Origin: Streptomyces cadmiisoli
GTDB lineage: Bacteria; Actinomycetota; Actinomycetes; Streptomycetales; Streptomycetaceae
Assembly: GCF_003261055.1 (NCBI RefSeq)
Contig: NZ_CP030073.1
Coordinates: 4,278,001-4,342,000 of the forward strand
Direction of reading: 5' to 3'
Length of the DNA stretch: 64,000 nucleotides
A model generated the notes under the pieces. The model saw only the letters and a list, made by a program, of their open reading frames with translations. It did no database searches and was not told where the DNA came from. The position numbers and the translations under genes are program-made. Shown here one piece after another: positions 6,704-16,259 of this stretch. Position 1 is the stretch's first letter. Each line of letters begins with the position of its first letter.

Positions 6704-9700
6704 TCAGCGGCCCGGGCCCCGCCCGCGGCGCTCCTGGCCCTCGTCATACCCGTCGTCGAGACGGCCGTCCTGCGGACCGAGCAGTTCGTCGGCCAGCGTG
6801 GGCAGGTCGTCCAGCGGTGTCTCCTCGGCCCAGTCCGGCCGCGGGCGCCGCTGCGGCCTGCCGCCTTCGTCGACCTGCGGCAGCTCCCGCGTACGGTCCA
6901 CACCCGCATCCGGCCCGGCCTGCCGCTCGTCCCGGAAGAATCCCGGCGGAACCCGGTCCGCGGGGTCCTCACCCGGCACCGGCGGCAGCACGGCCGTCTC
7001 GTCAGCGGCCTCGGGCCTGACCGGCGGCAGTACGGCGGTCTCGTCCGCGTCGCCGGACCTGACCGGAGGCAGCACGGCCGTCTCGTCCACCGAACGCACC
7101 GGCGGCAGCACCGCCGTCTCGTCAGCGGCACCGGGCGGGACGGGCGGCAGTACCGCCGTCTCGTCCGCGGCCGGCCGGAACTCGGGCTGCTGCGGCAGTT
7201 CGGTCGTCACCTCGGAGTCGGCACCCCGGGCGAAGCGGGCGGAACCACCGGAGCTCTCGCCGTCGGTCCGCGGCGCCTCGCGCACGGGCCGCAGTACGGC
7301 GGTGTCCTCCACCGGTGCGCCGGCGGCGCCGGTCGGCTTCACCAGGGGCGTGGGCACGGTCGACGCCTCCGGCGGGACCGCCGGAGCAGCCGGGGCTTCC
7401 GGCTGCCGGGGGCCCGCAGCGGCGGCGGCAGCGGCCTGCTCGGCCGCCCGCCGGGCCTCCTCGGCCCGCACCAGGGCCTCCTCCGCCTTGCGCTGCTTCT
7501 CCATCCGCAGCGCCTCGGCCTCGGCCCGCAGCCGGGCCTCCTCCTCGGCCTGCCTGCGGCGCTGCTCCTCCTCGGCCCTGCGGCGGGCGTCCTCCTCGGC
7601 CCGCGCCTTCTCCTCGGCGAGGAGCCTCAGCCGCTCCTCCTCCGCGCGGCGGCGCGCCTCCTCGGCCCGCTGCCGGGCCTCCTCCGCCTGGCGTTCGGCC
7701 TCGCGGCGCTGTGCCTCCTCCAGCTCGCGCTGCTTGCGCTCCTCCTCCTCGGCGCGCAGCCGCTCCAGCTGCTCCTGGCGCTCACGCTCCAGGCGCTCCT
7801 CCTCGGCCTTGCGGGCGGCCGCTTCCTCGGCCTTGCGGCGGGCCTCCTCCTCGGCCTTCTTGCGGGCCTCTTCCTGGGCGCGCTCCTCGGCCTCGGACAG
7901 CGGCAGCATCTGGTCGAGCCGGTGCCGGATCACCGTCGTGACGGCCTCGGGTTCCTGCCCCGCGTCCACCACCAGGTACCGGCCGGGGTCGGCCGCGGCC
8001 AGCGTGAGGAAACCGGACCGTACACGCGCGTGGAACTCGGCCGGCTCCGACTCCAGCCGGTCCGGCGCCTCCGTGAACCGCTCGCGCGCGGCGTCCGGCG
8101 AGACGTCCAGCAGCACCGTCAGATGCGGCACGAGCCCGTTGGTCGCCCACCGGGAGATCCGGGCGATCTCGGTCGGGGAGAGGTCACGGCCCGCGCCCTG
8201 GTATGCCACCGACGAGTCGATGTAGCGGTCGGAGATGACCACCGCGCCGCGCTCCAGCGCCGGACGCACCACGGTGTCGACGTGTTCGGCGCGGTCCGCC
8301 GCGTACAGCAGGGCTTCCGCGCGGTGCGAGAGGCCGGCGCTGGAGACATCCAGCAGGATCGACCGCAGCCGCTTGCCGACCGGGGTCGCGCCCGGTTCGC
8401 GGGTCAGCACCACCTCGTGGCCCTTGGCCCTGATCCACTCGGCGACCGCCTCGGCCTGGGTGGACTTCCCGGCGCCGTCGCCGCCCTCCAGGGCGATGAA
8501 GAATCCGGACGTCGTCGGCGTCTGCACCGGGTCGTCGCCGCCGAGCAGCGCTTCGCGCACATCGTGCCGCAGCGGCACACCGGAGCGGTCGTCGAGCTTG
8601 GCCAGCACCAGCGCGGCCACCGGCAGCAGCAGGGCGCCGACCAACATCAGCGTGAACGCCGCGCCGCCGTGCGCGAACACGAACTTGCCGCTCTCCAGGC
8701 GGTGCGGCCCGATCAGCGCGGCCACCAGCGGCGCGATCACGGCGCCGAGCGCCACGCCGACCCGGACCACCGCGTGCAGGTGCTCGGTCGTGCGGGCCCG
8801 CCGGAAGTCCTCGGCCTCCTGGTCGAGCAGCGCGTGCCCGGTGTTGGCGGCCGCGCCCGCGCCGACGCCGGCCAGCGCGGCGATCAGCAGCATGGTGGTG
8901 ACGTCCGGCACGAGCCCGGTGGCCAGCAGCGCGATACCGGTGAAGGCGATCGACAGCGCGAGCATCCGGCGCCGGGACAGCGACAGCAGCACCTTCGGCG
9001 CCGTACGGATGCCGACGACGACGCCGCCGGTCAGCGCGAGCACCAGCAGCCCGTACGTCACGGGGCCGCCGCCCAGGTCCTTGGCGTGCAGCACGGAGAC
9101 GGCCACGGCGGACGCGATGGCACCGGCGACGGCGGCGCAGGCGAGCACCAGCAGCGGGATCGCACCGGTGCGGCCCTTGTCGGCGCCGGTGCCCGTCCTG
9201 GGGCGGCGCAGTCCTTCGAGCGGCGAGCGCGGACGCGGGGTGCGCGTGCCGGGCAGTTCCAGGAAGGTCACCACGGACAGGGACGCGGCGAAGAGTCCGG
9301 CCGCGACGTACGAGCCGAGGGCCGCCTGGTGCTGGGCGAACCATTCGATCCCGGCACCCAGCAGATTGTTGAACAGTCCGGCGACGACGAGCACGGCGCC
9401 CGCGAGCGGGACCGCCACGAAGGTGGTGCGCAGGGACAGCCGGCGCAGGGCGTCCATGTGATCGGGCAGCGGTCGCACGGTCGCGCCCTCGGGAGGCGGC
9501 GTCGGCAGCAGCGCCGGGGCGGCCCCCTCGCGGCAGATCGTCCAGAAGCGCTCGGCGATCCCGGTGACGAAGACGGTGACCAGGAGCACGGCCGGCGCGT
9601 CCTGCGGCATCCAGTCGATCCACAGCGGGGCGACGATCAGCAGCGCGGCGCGCACACCGTCGGCGCCGACCATGGTCCAGCGGCGGTCGAGCGGGCCGTC

Positions 9701-10030
9701 CTGGGAGGTGAGCGAGGTGAGCGGGCCCAGAAGCACGGCCCCGAACAGCAGTGTCGCGAGGATGCGCACCGCGAACACCGTCGCCACCGCAAACGCCACG
9801 CCGCGGTAGCCGCCGCCGAAGGAGCCCTCCACGACGGCCGCCTGGAGGACGAGGAGGATCAGGACCAGGAGTGCGAGGACGTCACCGACCCCGCTGACCA
9901 GCTGTGCGCCCCACAACCGCTTCAGCTGCGGCCGGCGCAGCAGCGCGCGGACGGCGCGCTCGCGGGAGTCCGCGACCAGCGCTGCGTCGGGGGCGGGGTG
10001 ATGGGCCGTTGGCTGCTCGGCTCGCGTCAT
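6704..10030 (-). CDS. tmk: dTMP kinase with N-terminal MFS membrane domain and long charged C-terminal tail
   Basis: The 1,108-residue frame holds four regions. Residues about 30-470 are a 10-12 helix major-facilitator-like domain. Residues about 508-706 are a complete thymidylate kinase: P-loop LEGGDGAGKST, TREPGATPVG, the DRY motif SDRYIDSS, and a lid. Residues about 710-870 are an almost uninterrupted Glu/Arg/Ala/Lys stretch, likely a coiled coil or single alpha helix. Residues about 954-1023 contain five copies of DETAVLPPV, before an acidic end. dTMP kinase phosphorylates dTMP to dTDP for DNA synthesis, and a free kinase is only about 210 aa. The fusion would tether it to the membrane. 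What the transporter-like part moves, if anything, is unknown. Confidence 0.9.
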   Translation of the reverse strand: MTRAEQPTAHHPAPDAALVADSRERAVRALLRRPQLKRLWGAQLVSGVGDVLALLVLILLVLQAAVVEGSFGGGYRGVAFAVATVFAVRILATLLFGAVLLGPLTSLTSQDGPLDRRWTMVGADGVRAALLIVAPLWIDWMPQDAPAVLLVTVFVTGIAERFWTICREGAAPALLPTPPPEGATVRPLPDHMDALRRLSLRTTFVAVPLAGAVLVVAGLFNNLLGAGIEWFAQHQAALGSYVAAGLFAASLSVVTFLELPGTRTPRPRSPLEGLRRPRTGTGADKGRTGAIPLLVLACAAVAGAIASAVAVSVLHAKDLGGGPVTYGLLVLALTGGVVVGIRTAPKVLLSLSRRRMLALSIAFTGIALLATGLVPDVTTMLLIAALAGVGAGAAANTGHALLDQEAEDFRRARTTEHLHAVVRVGVALGAVIAPLVAALIGPHRLESGKFVFAHGGAAFTLMLVGALLLPVAALVLAKLDDRSGVPLRHDVREALLGGDDPVQTPTTSGFFIALEGGDGAGKSTQAEAVAEWIRAKGHEVVLTREPGATPVGKRLRSILLDVSSAGLSHRAEALLYAADRAEHVDTVVRPALERGAVVISDRYIDSSVAYQGAGRDLSPTEIARISRWATNGLVPHLTVLLDVSPDAARERFTEAPDRLESEPAEFHARVRSGFLTLAAADPGRYLVVDAGQEPEAVTTVIRHRLDQMLPLSEAEERAQEEARKKAEEEARRKAEEAAARKAEEERLERERQEQLERLRAEEEERKQRELEEAQRREAERQAEEARQRAEEARRRAEEERLRLLAEEKARAEEDARRRAEEEQRRRQAEEEARLRAEAEALRMEKQRKAEEALVRAEEARRAAEQAAAAAAAGPRQPEAPAAPAVPPEASTVPTPLVKPTGAAGAPVEDTAVLRPVREAPRTDGESSGGSARFARGADSEVTTELPQQPEFRPAADETAVLPPVPPGAADETAVLPPVRSVDETAVLPPVRSGDADETAVLPPVRPEAADETAVLPPVPGEDPADRVPPGFFRDERQAGPDAGVDRTRELPQVDEGGRPQRRPRPDWAEETPLDDLPTLADELLGPQDGRLDDGYDEGQERRGRGPGR
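6970..7172 (-). repeat. tandem DETAVLPPV coding repeats in the tmk tail
   Basis: Five near-identical 9-residue units (DETAVLPPV) are spaced 12 to 16 residues apart inside the C-terminal tail of the tmk fusion. A degenerate unit (EDTAVLRPV) lies upstream at about 7290. The DNA units are also alike, so the array may vary between strains. Confidence 0.85.
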
Positions 10031-10172
10031 GCGTTCAGCCTATCGGGCCGGACCGACACTCCAGTGCCCATGCCCGAACGTCCGCACGCCCCGTCATCGT
10101 CCTGACACCGGCGCGCGGGTTCTGCGAACCCGCTGTGAAGGAACGCCCGTTACCCCGCCCGGAGGGGAGGCA

Positions 10173-10200
10173 CAGGGCCCCCGCAGAAAGGGGGGCCCTG
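10173..10200 (-). terminator. hairpin beyond topA
   Basis: A 10-bp GC stem (CAGGGCCCCC/GGGGGCCCTG) with a 7-nt loop lies about 55 bp past the topA stop. There is no T-run, so the terminator role is inferred from position. Confidence 0.5.
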
Positions 10201-10253
10201 CCGGAAAGCCCGTCGCCCGCTGAGGGCGCGGGCCCGCCGAGGGCCCGCCCCGG

Positions 10254-13085
10254 TCAGTCCTCCGGCGTCGCCCTCGCGGCCGTCGCCTTCTTCGCGGTGG
10301 TCTTCTTCGCCGTCGTCGTCTTCTTCGCCGCCGTCTTGGCCGCCGTCTTCTTCGCGGCCGTCTTCTTTGCAGCCGTGGCCTTCTTCGCGGGGGCCTTCTT
10401 CGCCGGGGCCTTCTTCGCCGTCTTCTTGGCGGGCCCCTTCGCGCGCTTCTCGGCGAGCAGCTCGAAGCCGCGCTCCGGGGTGATCGTCTCGACACTGTCG
10501 CCGGAGCGCAGGGTCGCGTTCGTCTCACCGTCGGTGACATACGGCCCGAACCGGCCGTCCTTGACCACGACCGGCTTGGCGCTGACCGGGTCCTCGCCCA
10601 GCTCCTTCAGCGGCGGCTTGGCGGCGGCGCGGCCACGCTGCTTCGGCTGCGCGTAGATCGCGTGCGCCTCCTCCAGCGTGATCGTGAACAGCTGGTCCTC
10701 GGTCTGGAGCGACCGCGAGTCCGTGCCCTTCTTCAGGTACGGCCCGTAGCGCCCGTTCTGCGCGGTGATCTCCACGCCCTCGGCGTCCGTGCCGACGACC
10801 CGCGGCAGCGACATCAGCCTGAGCGCGTCCTCCAGGGTCACCGTGTCCAGCGACATCGTCTTGAACAGCGAGGCGGTGCGCGGCTTGACGGCGTTCTTGC
10901 CGGTCTTCGGCGTGCCCTCGGGCAGCACCTCGGTGACGTACGGACCGTAGCGGCCGTCCTTGGCGACGATCGCGTGGCCGGACTGCGGGTCCGTGCCCAG
11001 TTCGAAGTCGCCGCTCGGCTTGGCGAGCAGTTCCTCGGCGAGCTCGACCGTCAGCTCGTCCGGGGCGAGGTCGGTGGGGATGTCGGCGCGCTGGTGCTGC
11101 TCGGTGTCCTTCTCGCCGCGCTCGATGTACGGGCCGTAGCGTCCGACGCGCAGCACGATGTCGCTGCCCACCGGGAAGGACGACACCTCGCGCGCGTCGA
11201 TCGCGCCCAGGTCGGTCACCAGCTCCTTGAGGCCACCGAGGTGGTCCCCGTCGCCGTTGCCGGCCTCGGCCGCGCCGCCGTTGCCCGTGCCCTCACCGAA
11301 GTAGAAACGCTTCAGCCACGGCACGGCCTTCGCCTCACCGCGCGCGATGCGGTCGAGGTCGTCCTCCATCTTGGCGGTGAAGTCGTAGTCGACGAGCCGC
11401 CCGAAGTGCTTCTCCAGGAGGTTGACCACGGCGAAGGAGAGGAACGACGGGACGAGCGCCGTGCCCTTCTTGAACACGTAGCCGCGGTCGAGGATCGTGC
11501 CGATGATCGACGCGTACGTCGACGGGCGGCCGATCTCGCGCTCCTCCAGCTCCTTGACCAGCGACGCCTCGGTGTAGCGGGCCGGGGGCTTGGTGGAGTG
11601 ACCGTCGACCGTGATCTCCTCGGCGGTCAGCGGGTCGCCCTCGTTGACCTGCGGCAGCCGGCGCTCGCGGTCGTCCAGCTCGGCGTTCGGGTCGTCGGCG
11701 CCTTCGACGTACGCCTTCAGGAAGCCGTGGAAGGTGATCGTCTTGCCGGACGCGCTGAACTCGACGTCCCGTCCGTCGGCCGCGGTGCCGCCGATCTTCA
11801 CGGTGACGGAGTTGCCCGTCGCGTCCTTCATCTGGGAGGCGACGGTCCGCTTCCAGATCAGCTCGTACAGCTTGAACTGGTCGCCGGTCAGACCCGTCTC
11901 CGCCGGGGTGCGGAAACGATCACCCGAGGGGCGGATCGCCTCGTGCGCCTCCTGCGCGTTCTTGACCTTTCCGGCGTACGTCCGCGGCTGCGGCGGCAGA
12001 TAGTTGGCGCCGTACAGCTGCGTGACCTGGGCGCGGGCGGCGGAGATCGCCGTCTCGCTCAGCGTCGTGGAGTCCGTACGCATGTACGTGATGTAGCCGT
12101 TCTCGTACAGCTTCTGCGCGATCTGCATCGTGGCCTTCGCGCCGAAGCCGAGCTTGCGGCTGGCTTCCTGCTGCAGCGTCGTCGTACGGAACGGGGCGTA
12201 CGGCGAGCGGCGGTACGGCTTGGACTCGACGGACCGGACGGCGAACCGCGTGTTCTCCAGCGCGGCGGCCAGCGCGCGGGCGTTCGCCTCGTCGAGGTGG
12301 AGGGTGTTCGCGCCCTTGAGCTGCCCCAGGGAGTCGAAGTCGCGGCCCTGCGCGACACGCCTGCCGTCGACGGTCTGGAGACGGGCGACCAGCGACGACG
12401 GGTCCGACGAGTCGCCGGGGCGACCGGTCGAGAAGGTGCCCGTCAGATCCCAGTACTCGGCCGAGCGGAACGCGATGCGCTCGCGTTCCCGCTCCACCAC
12501 GAGACGGGTCGCCACCGACTGGACACGGCCGGCCGACAGCCGCGGCATGACCTTCTTCCAGAGCACCGGCGAGACCTCGTAGCCGTACAGGCGGTCGAGG
12601 ATGCGGCGGGTCTCCTGGGCGTCGACCAGCTTCTGGTTGAGCTGGCGCGGGTTGGCCACGGCCTCCCGGATCGCGTCCTTGGTGATCTCGTGGAACACCA
12701 TGCGCTTGACCGGGATCTTCGGCTTGAGGACTTCCTGGAGGTGCCAGGCGATGGCCTCGCCCTCGCGGTCCTCGTCCGTCGCGAGGAAGAGCTCGTCGGA
12801 GTCCTTCAGCAGGTCCCTGAGCTTCTTGACCTGCGCCTTCTTGTCCGCGTTGATCACATAGATCGGCTGGAAGTCGTGCTCGACGTCGACGCCGAGACGC
12901 CGGACCTCACCGGTGTACTTCTCCGGCACCTCCGCGGCGCCGTTGGGTAGGTCGCGGATGTGCCCGACGCTCGCTTCGACGACGTAGCCGGGGCCGAGGT
13001 AGCCCTTGATCGTCTTCGCCTTGGCAGGCGACTCGACGATGACGAGTCGGCGGCCGCCCTGTGCGGTCTCGCTGGTCGGGGACAA
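10254..13085 (-). CDS. topA: DNA topoisomerase I
   Basis: A type IA topoisomerase that relaxes negative supercoils. The Toprim domain opens with LVIVESPAKAKTIKGYLG and has the DEDREGEAIAWH acid triad. The catalytic tyrosine is Tyr334 in YITYMRTDS. Four C-terminal repeats of the form GRYGPYL/VxxG (topo_C_Rpt) follow, then a tail of about 60 residues made of KK-A/T-P units. Streptomyces TopA tails of this kind raise processivity. Start: the open frame reaches an ATG at 13148, but TTG 13085 has GGAGAG upstream and gives the usual SPTSETAQGG N-terminus (943 aa). It is divergent from nothing close and is followed by tmk in the same direction. Confidence 0.95.
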   Translation of the reverse strand: MSPTSETAQGGRRLVIVESPAKAKTIKGYLGPGYVVEASVGHIRDLPNGAAEVPEKYTGEVRRLGVDVEHDFQPIYVINADKKAQVKKLRDLLKDSDELFLATDEDREGEAIAWHLQEVLKPKIPVKRMVFHEITKDAIREAVANPRQLNQKLVDAQETRRILDRLYGYEVSPVLWKKVMPRLSAGRVQSVATRLVVERERERIAFRSAEYWDLTGTFSTGRPGDSSDPSSLVARLQTVDGRRVAQGRDFDSLGQLKGANTLHLDEANARALAAALENTRFAVRSVESKPYRRSPYAPFRTTTLQQEASRKLGFGAKATMQIAQKLYENGYITYMRTDSTTLSETAISAARAQVTQLYGANYLPPQPRTYAGKVKNAQEAHEAIRPSGDRFRTPAETGLTGDQFKLYELIWKRTVASQMKDATGNSVTVKIGGTAADGRDVEFSASGKTITFHGFLKAYVEGADDPNAELDDRERRLPQVNEGDPLTAEEITVDGHSTKPPARYTEASLVKELEEREIGRPSTYASIIGTILDRGYVFKKGTALVPSFLSFAVVNLLEKHFGRLVDYDFTAKMEDDLDRIARGEAKAVPWLKRFYFGEGTGNGGAAEAGNGDGDHLGGLKELVTDLGAIDAREVSSFPVGSDIVLRVGRYGPYIERGEKDTEQHQRADIPTDLAPDELTVELAEELLAKPSGDFELGTDPQSGHAIVAKDGRYGPYVTEVLPEGTPKTGKNAVKPRTASLFKTMSLDTVTLEDALRLMSLPRVVGTDAEGVEITAQNGRYGPYLKKGTDSRSLQTEDQLFTITLEEAHAIYAQPKQRGRAAAKPPLKELGEDPVSAKPVVVKDGRFGPYVTDGETNATLRSGDSVETITPERGFELLAEKRAKGPAKKTAKKAPAKKAPAKKATAAKKTAAKKTAAKTAAKKTTTAKKTTAKKATAARATPED

Positions 13086-13330
13086 CTTCGCTCTTCTCTC
13101 CGGTCGACGCTGGGGCCTCCCCAGGCCTTGTTCCCGGGGTCGGGTCATGGTGACGCTGCGGAGTGTGACGGTACATCCCGCCCCCGTGTCAAACGGGTAA
13201 AGCCCGCAACGGCCACTCGAACGGTAACCCGACTACCGCCATTCCTGCCGCCCGGAGTGTCCACGGACCGGATCGGGTTGATCCGGAGCGTGACCTCTCA
13301 ATTACCTGGGGAGACACCCCACGTGTCGTC

Positions 13331-13528
13331 TCAGAGGCGGGTGAAGCACCATGCGCCGAGGGCCAGGGCGATCACCGCGAGGACGGTCGCGACGGTCGCC
13401 GATGCGACGGGACTCACACCGTGGGCGACGGGCTCACGACGGTGCACCCGTGTCGCCGTCCACACCAGCAGTCCCCCTCCGAACAGGGCGAACACCACTC
13501 CCGTGAAGATCGCCGGTCCGCTCTCCAT
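13331..13528 (-). CDS. small two-helix membrane protein
   Basis: This 65-codon gene starts at ATG 13528, with GGGGAG 5 nt upstream. Two hydrophobic helices (GPAIFTGVVFALFGGGLLVW and ASATVATVLAVIALALGAW) flank a short basic loop (TRVHRREP). The family is not recognised. It lies between the kinase gene and topA, both on the same strand. Confidence 0.65.
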   Translation of the reverse strand: MESGPAIFTGVVFALFGGGLLVWTATRVHRREPVAHGVSPVASATVATVLAVIALALGAWCFTRL

Positions 13529-13683
13529 GGCTCCCCGTGCCCCTTTTCTCCCGTTCGCGAGTGTGCAGTAACCGGGAGGTTGACACGCGCGGGCTGCGTC
13601 CAGGCGAACCTGACGTGAACGCGGGACCGACAGAGCAGTGCATCCGGTTCCGGCCGACCCCGGGGAACTCTTTTCGGCCGGTC

Positions 13684-16005
13684 TCAGACCTGGCCGGGCG
13701 TCGGTATCTTTCCTGTCGTCTTTTTGTCGTCGACCCGGCTCACGGTGCACACGACCTCCTTGAATCCGAGGTCCCAGTCCTCCTCGTCGGCCACCCACCC
13801 GTAGACGGTCCGCTCCGCGCCGGGCGCCCAGGTGGACTCGAACCGGTTCTCGCACAGCTTGGTCGCGTTGTCGCTGCCCTTGTCGTAGGTCATGCTCGCC
13901 GGGGCCCGGACCGTCCCGATGACCTGCTCCGTGTGCGGCTTGGCGCAGTCGGTGAGCGGCGCCTTGTAGCCGTCCTCGACTTCTTCGTAGGTCCAGCAGT
14001 CGCCGATGCTCATCTGACCGACCCACAGGTCCGTGCCGGTGTCGCGGAACCGGCCCACCTCGCCGCCTATCGCGGCATGGCGGCCCAGTACGAGACACGC
14101 CGTGCCGCCGCCCGCCGCGGAGAAGCCCCGCCGGGTCGGCAGCACGGCGTAGGAGCCGGCGTCCGGCAGCGCGTCGACCACCGCGCGGCTCTGTTCCGCG
14201 CACCGCCGCGCGCCGTTCGCGTGCGCGTCCGCGTGGTCGGTGGCCGTCTCGACGCTCAGGACCTGGCCGTCCGGCCAGTCCTCGGCGCAGTCGACGACAC
14301 CGAGGTTCGGCGGTGACTTGAACGGCGTCCCCGTCCAGACCGCCTGCACGCAGTCCCCGGCCGCCAGCGCTTCGGTCAGGCCGACCGCGTCGCCGTACGG
14401 CAGCGCGGGTCCGGTCGGCGACGGCGACGCCTGCGCGCCGGACGACGGGGAGCTGCCCGCGGCGTCGCCCCGGTCGTCGTCCCCGCCGCTCAGCGAGACG
14501 GCCGCCCAGGTGCCGCCGGCGATCACGAGGACGGCGGCGACGACGAGTGCGACGAGCGCCCGGCGTTTCCGGTCGCCTCCGGGTGCCGGCGACGGTGCCC
14601 CGCCACCGGTGCCGGGACCGCCTCCTCCCCAGGGCCGGCCGGGAATGCCACCGGCATACGTCGGGGTGCCGCCGCCCGCCGCGTACGACGGCGGTGTCCC
14701 GCTTCCGGCGTAGGGCGACTGCGCATCGTTCGCGGCGTACGCCGACTGCGCGTAGGGGTTGTGCGGTGCGGGCGGTGGCCAGGCGCCGTACGCCTGACCA
14801 CCGGGTGCGGCCGGTCCGCCGCCCGCCCCGGGTGTGTCCGGTCCCTCACCGGCGGAAGCGCCCACCTGGGTGTGCGGCGCGTCCGGCGTCCGGGGCCACC
14901 CCGGCGTCCGCGGGTTTCCGTGCCCGGGTGTCCGAGGGTGCTCCGACCCCGGCGTCTGCGGATTCCCGTGCCCCGGCGTGGGCGCGCCGGAGCCGGTGGG
15001 AACGCCGGTGAACGCTCCGGCGCCGGACCCGCCCGCCCCGGGCGGCGGCCCGAACCCACTCGGCGGCGGCCCGAACCCACCGGCCGGCCGGACCGCCCCG
15101 CCTTGCACGGCCGGTCCCGCGGGACCGGCCTCCGGCGTCCCCCGGGCCGCCCGCTCCAGACCGCGGGCGACCGGCTCCGGCGCGGACCGGCGCAACGGGT
15201 CCTTGACCAGCAACCCGTGCAGTACGGGCGCCAGTTCACCCGCGCGTACCGGTGGCGTCGGCTCCTCGCCGAGCAGGGCCGTCAGGGTCGCGAACTCGCC
15301 GTCCCGGTCGAAGGGCCCGCGGCCTTCGACGGCCGCGTACAGCGTGGCGCCCAGGGAGAACAGGTCGGCGGCCGGGGTGGGCGGCTCACCGCGCGCCCGC
15401 TCGGGTGCCAGGTAGCCCGGGGTGCCGAGGATGCCGGCGGTCGCGGTGATCCGGGGCTCGCGGGACCCGGGCTGGAGCGCGATGCCGTAGTCGGTGAGCA
15501 GCACGCGTGCGTACGGGTCGCCGGAGGCGTCGGCCGCCAGGAGGATGTTGGCCGGTTTCACATCCCTGTGCAGGATGCCGATGCGGTGCCCGGCGTTGAG
15601 CGCGTCCAGCACGGCGAGTCCGATCCGTGCCACCCGCGCGGGCGGCAGCGGGCCCGAGCCCCGGATCACCGCCTGGAGGTCGACCGAGTCGGGGACGTAC
15701 TCCATGACGATCCACGGCAGCCCTTCGTGCACCACCACGTCGTGCACGGTCGCCACATGCGGATGGCCTCGCAGCCGTGCCGCGTGCCGGGCCTCGCTGC
15801 GGGCCCGCGCGATGCGCTGGGCGGGCTCGCCCGCGTCCATCGGCACATCCGGAAGCGCGATCTCCTTCATCGCGACTTCGCAGGCCAACTCCTCGTCGTA
15901 CGCGAGCCAGACGCGGCCCATGCCGCCCGCGCCCAGTGTCCGCGACAACCGGTACCGGCCGTTGATGACCCGGCCCTCGCCCCGATCCGGCGTATCCCCC
16001 GCCAT
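13684..16005 (-). CDS. Ser/Thr protein kinase, PknB-like, single-pass membrane
   Basis: The 773-aa frame starts at ATG 16005 behind GGGGGAGG. The kinase domain spans about residues 15-275. It has the glycine loop LGAGGMGRVW, a lysine in VAMKEI, the catalytic loop HRDVKPANIL and a DYG variant of the DFG motif (LLTDYGIAL), then APE as APERARG. A Pro/Gly-rich linker of about 200 residues contains repeated GHGNPxTPG units. One transmembrane helix lies at about 482-508. The outer domain of about 250 residues has several cysteines and no PASTA repeats. It probably senses an extracellular signal, but its substrate is unknown. Confidence 0.9.
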   Translation of the reverse strand: MAGDTPDRGEGRVINGRYRLSRTLGAGGMGRVWLAYDEELACEVAMKEIALPDVPMDAGEPAQRIARARSEARHAARLRGHPHVATVHDVVVHEGLPWIVMEYVPDSVDLQAVIRGSGPLPPARVARIGLAVLDALNAGHRIGILHRDVKPANILLAADASGDPYARVLLTDYGIALQPGSREPRITATAGILGTPGYLAPERARGEPPTPAADLFSLGATLYAAVEGRGPFDRDGEFATLTALLGEEPTPPVRAGELAPVLHGLLVKDPLRRSAPEPVARGLERAARGTPEAGPAGPAVQGGAVRPAGGFGPPPSGFGPPPGAGGSGAGAFTGVPTGSGAPTPGHGNPQTPGSEHPRTPGHGNPRTPGWPRTPDAPHTQVGASAGEGPDTPGAGGGPAAPGGQAYGAWPPPAPHNPYAQSAYAANDAQSPYAGSGTPPSYAAGGGTPTYAGGIPGRPWGGGGPGTGGGAPSPAPGGDRKRRALVALVVAAVLVIAGGTWAAVSLSGGDDDRGDAAGSSPSSGAQASPSPTGPALPYGDAVGLTEALAAGDCVQAVWTGTPFKSPPNLGVVDCAEDWPDGQVLSVETATDHADAHANGARRCAEQSRAVVDALPDAGSYAVLPTRRGFSAAGGGTACLVLGRHAAIGGEVGRFRDTGTDLWVGQMSIGDCWTYEEVEDGYKAPLTDCAKPHTEQVIGTVRAPASMTYDKGSDNATKLCENRFESTWAPGAERTVYGWVADEEDWDLGFKEVVCTVSRVDDKKTTGKIPTPGQV

Positions 16006-16259
16006 CACGCCTCCCCCGAGACAGCGCGCCTCCCCCGAGGACGCGTGGAGTCTGTCTCTCGAAGGTAGCTTCGCACGCCCCACTGACAGGAGACCTTTAC
16101 CGGATCAATCCCACCAGAACAGCCCCAGCCGCCCCACCTGGCACTTACGCCTCAGACGCGGCGCACGCGCCGGCCCCGGACGCCGCCGCGCGCGGCACAC
16201 GAGCCCCGTCGGCCGCGCCACGGCCCCGCAGTCGACCGCGGTACCGGTCCGGCCGGTCA

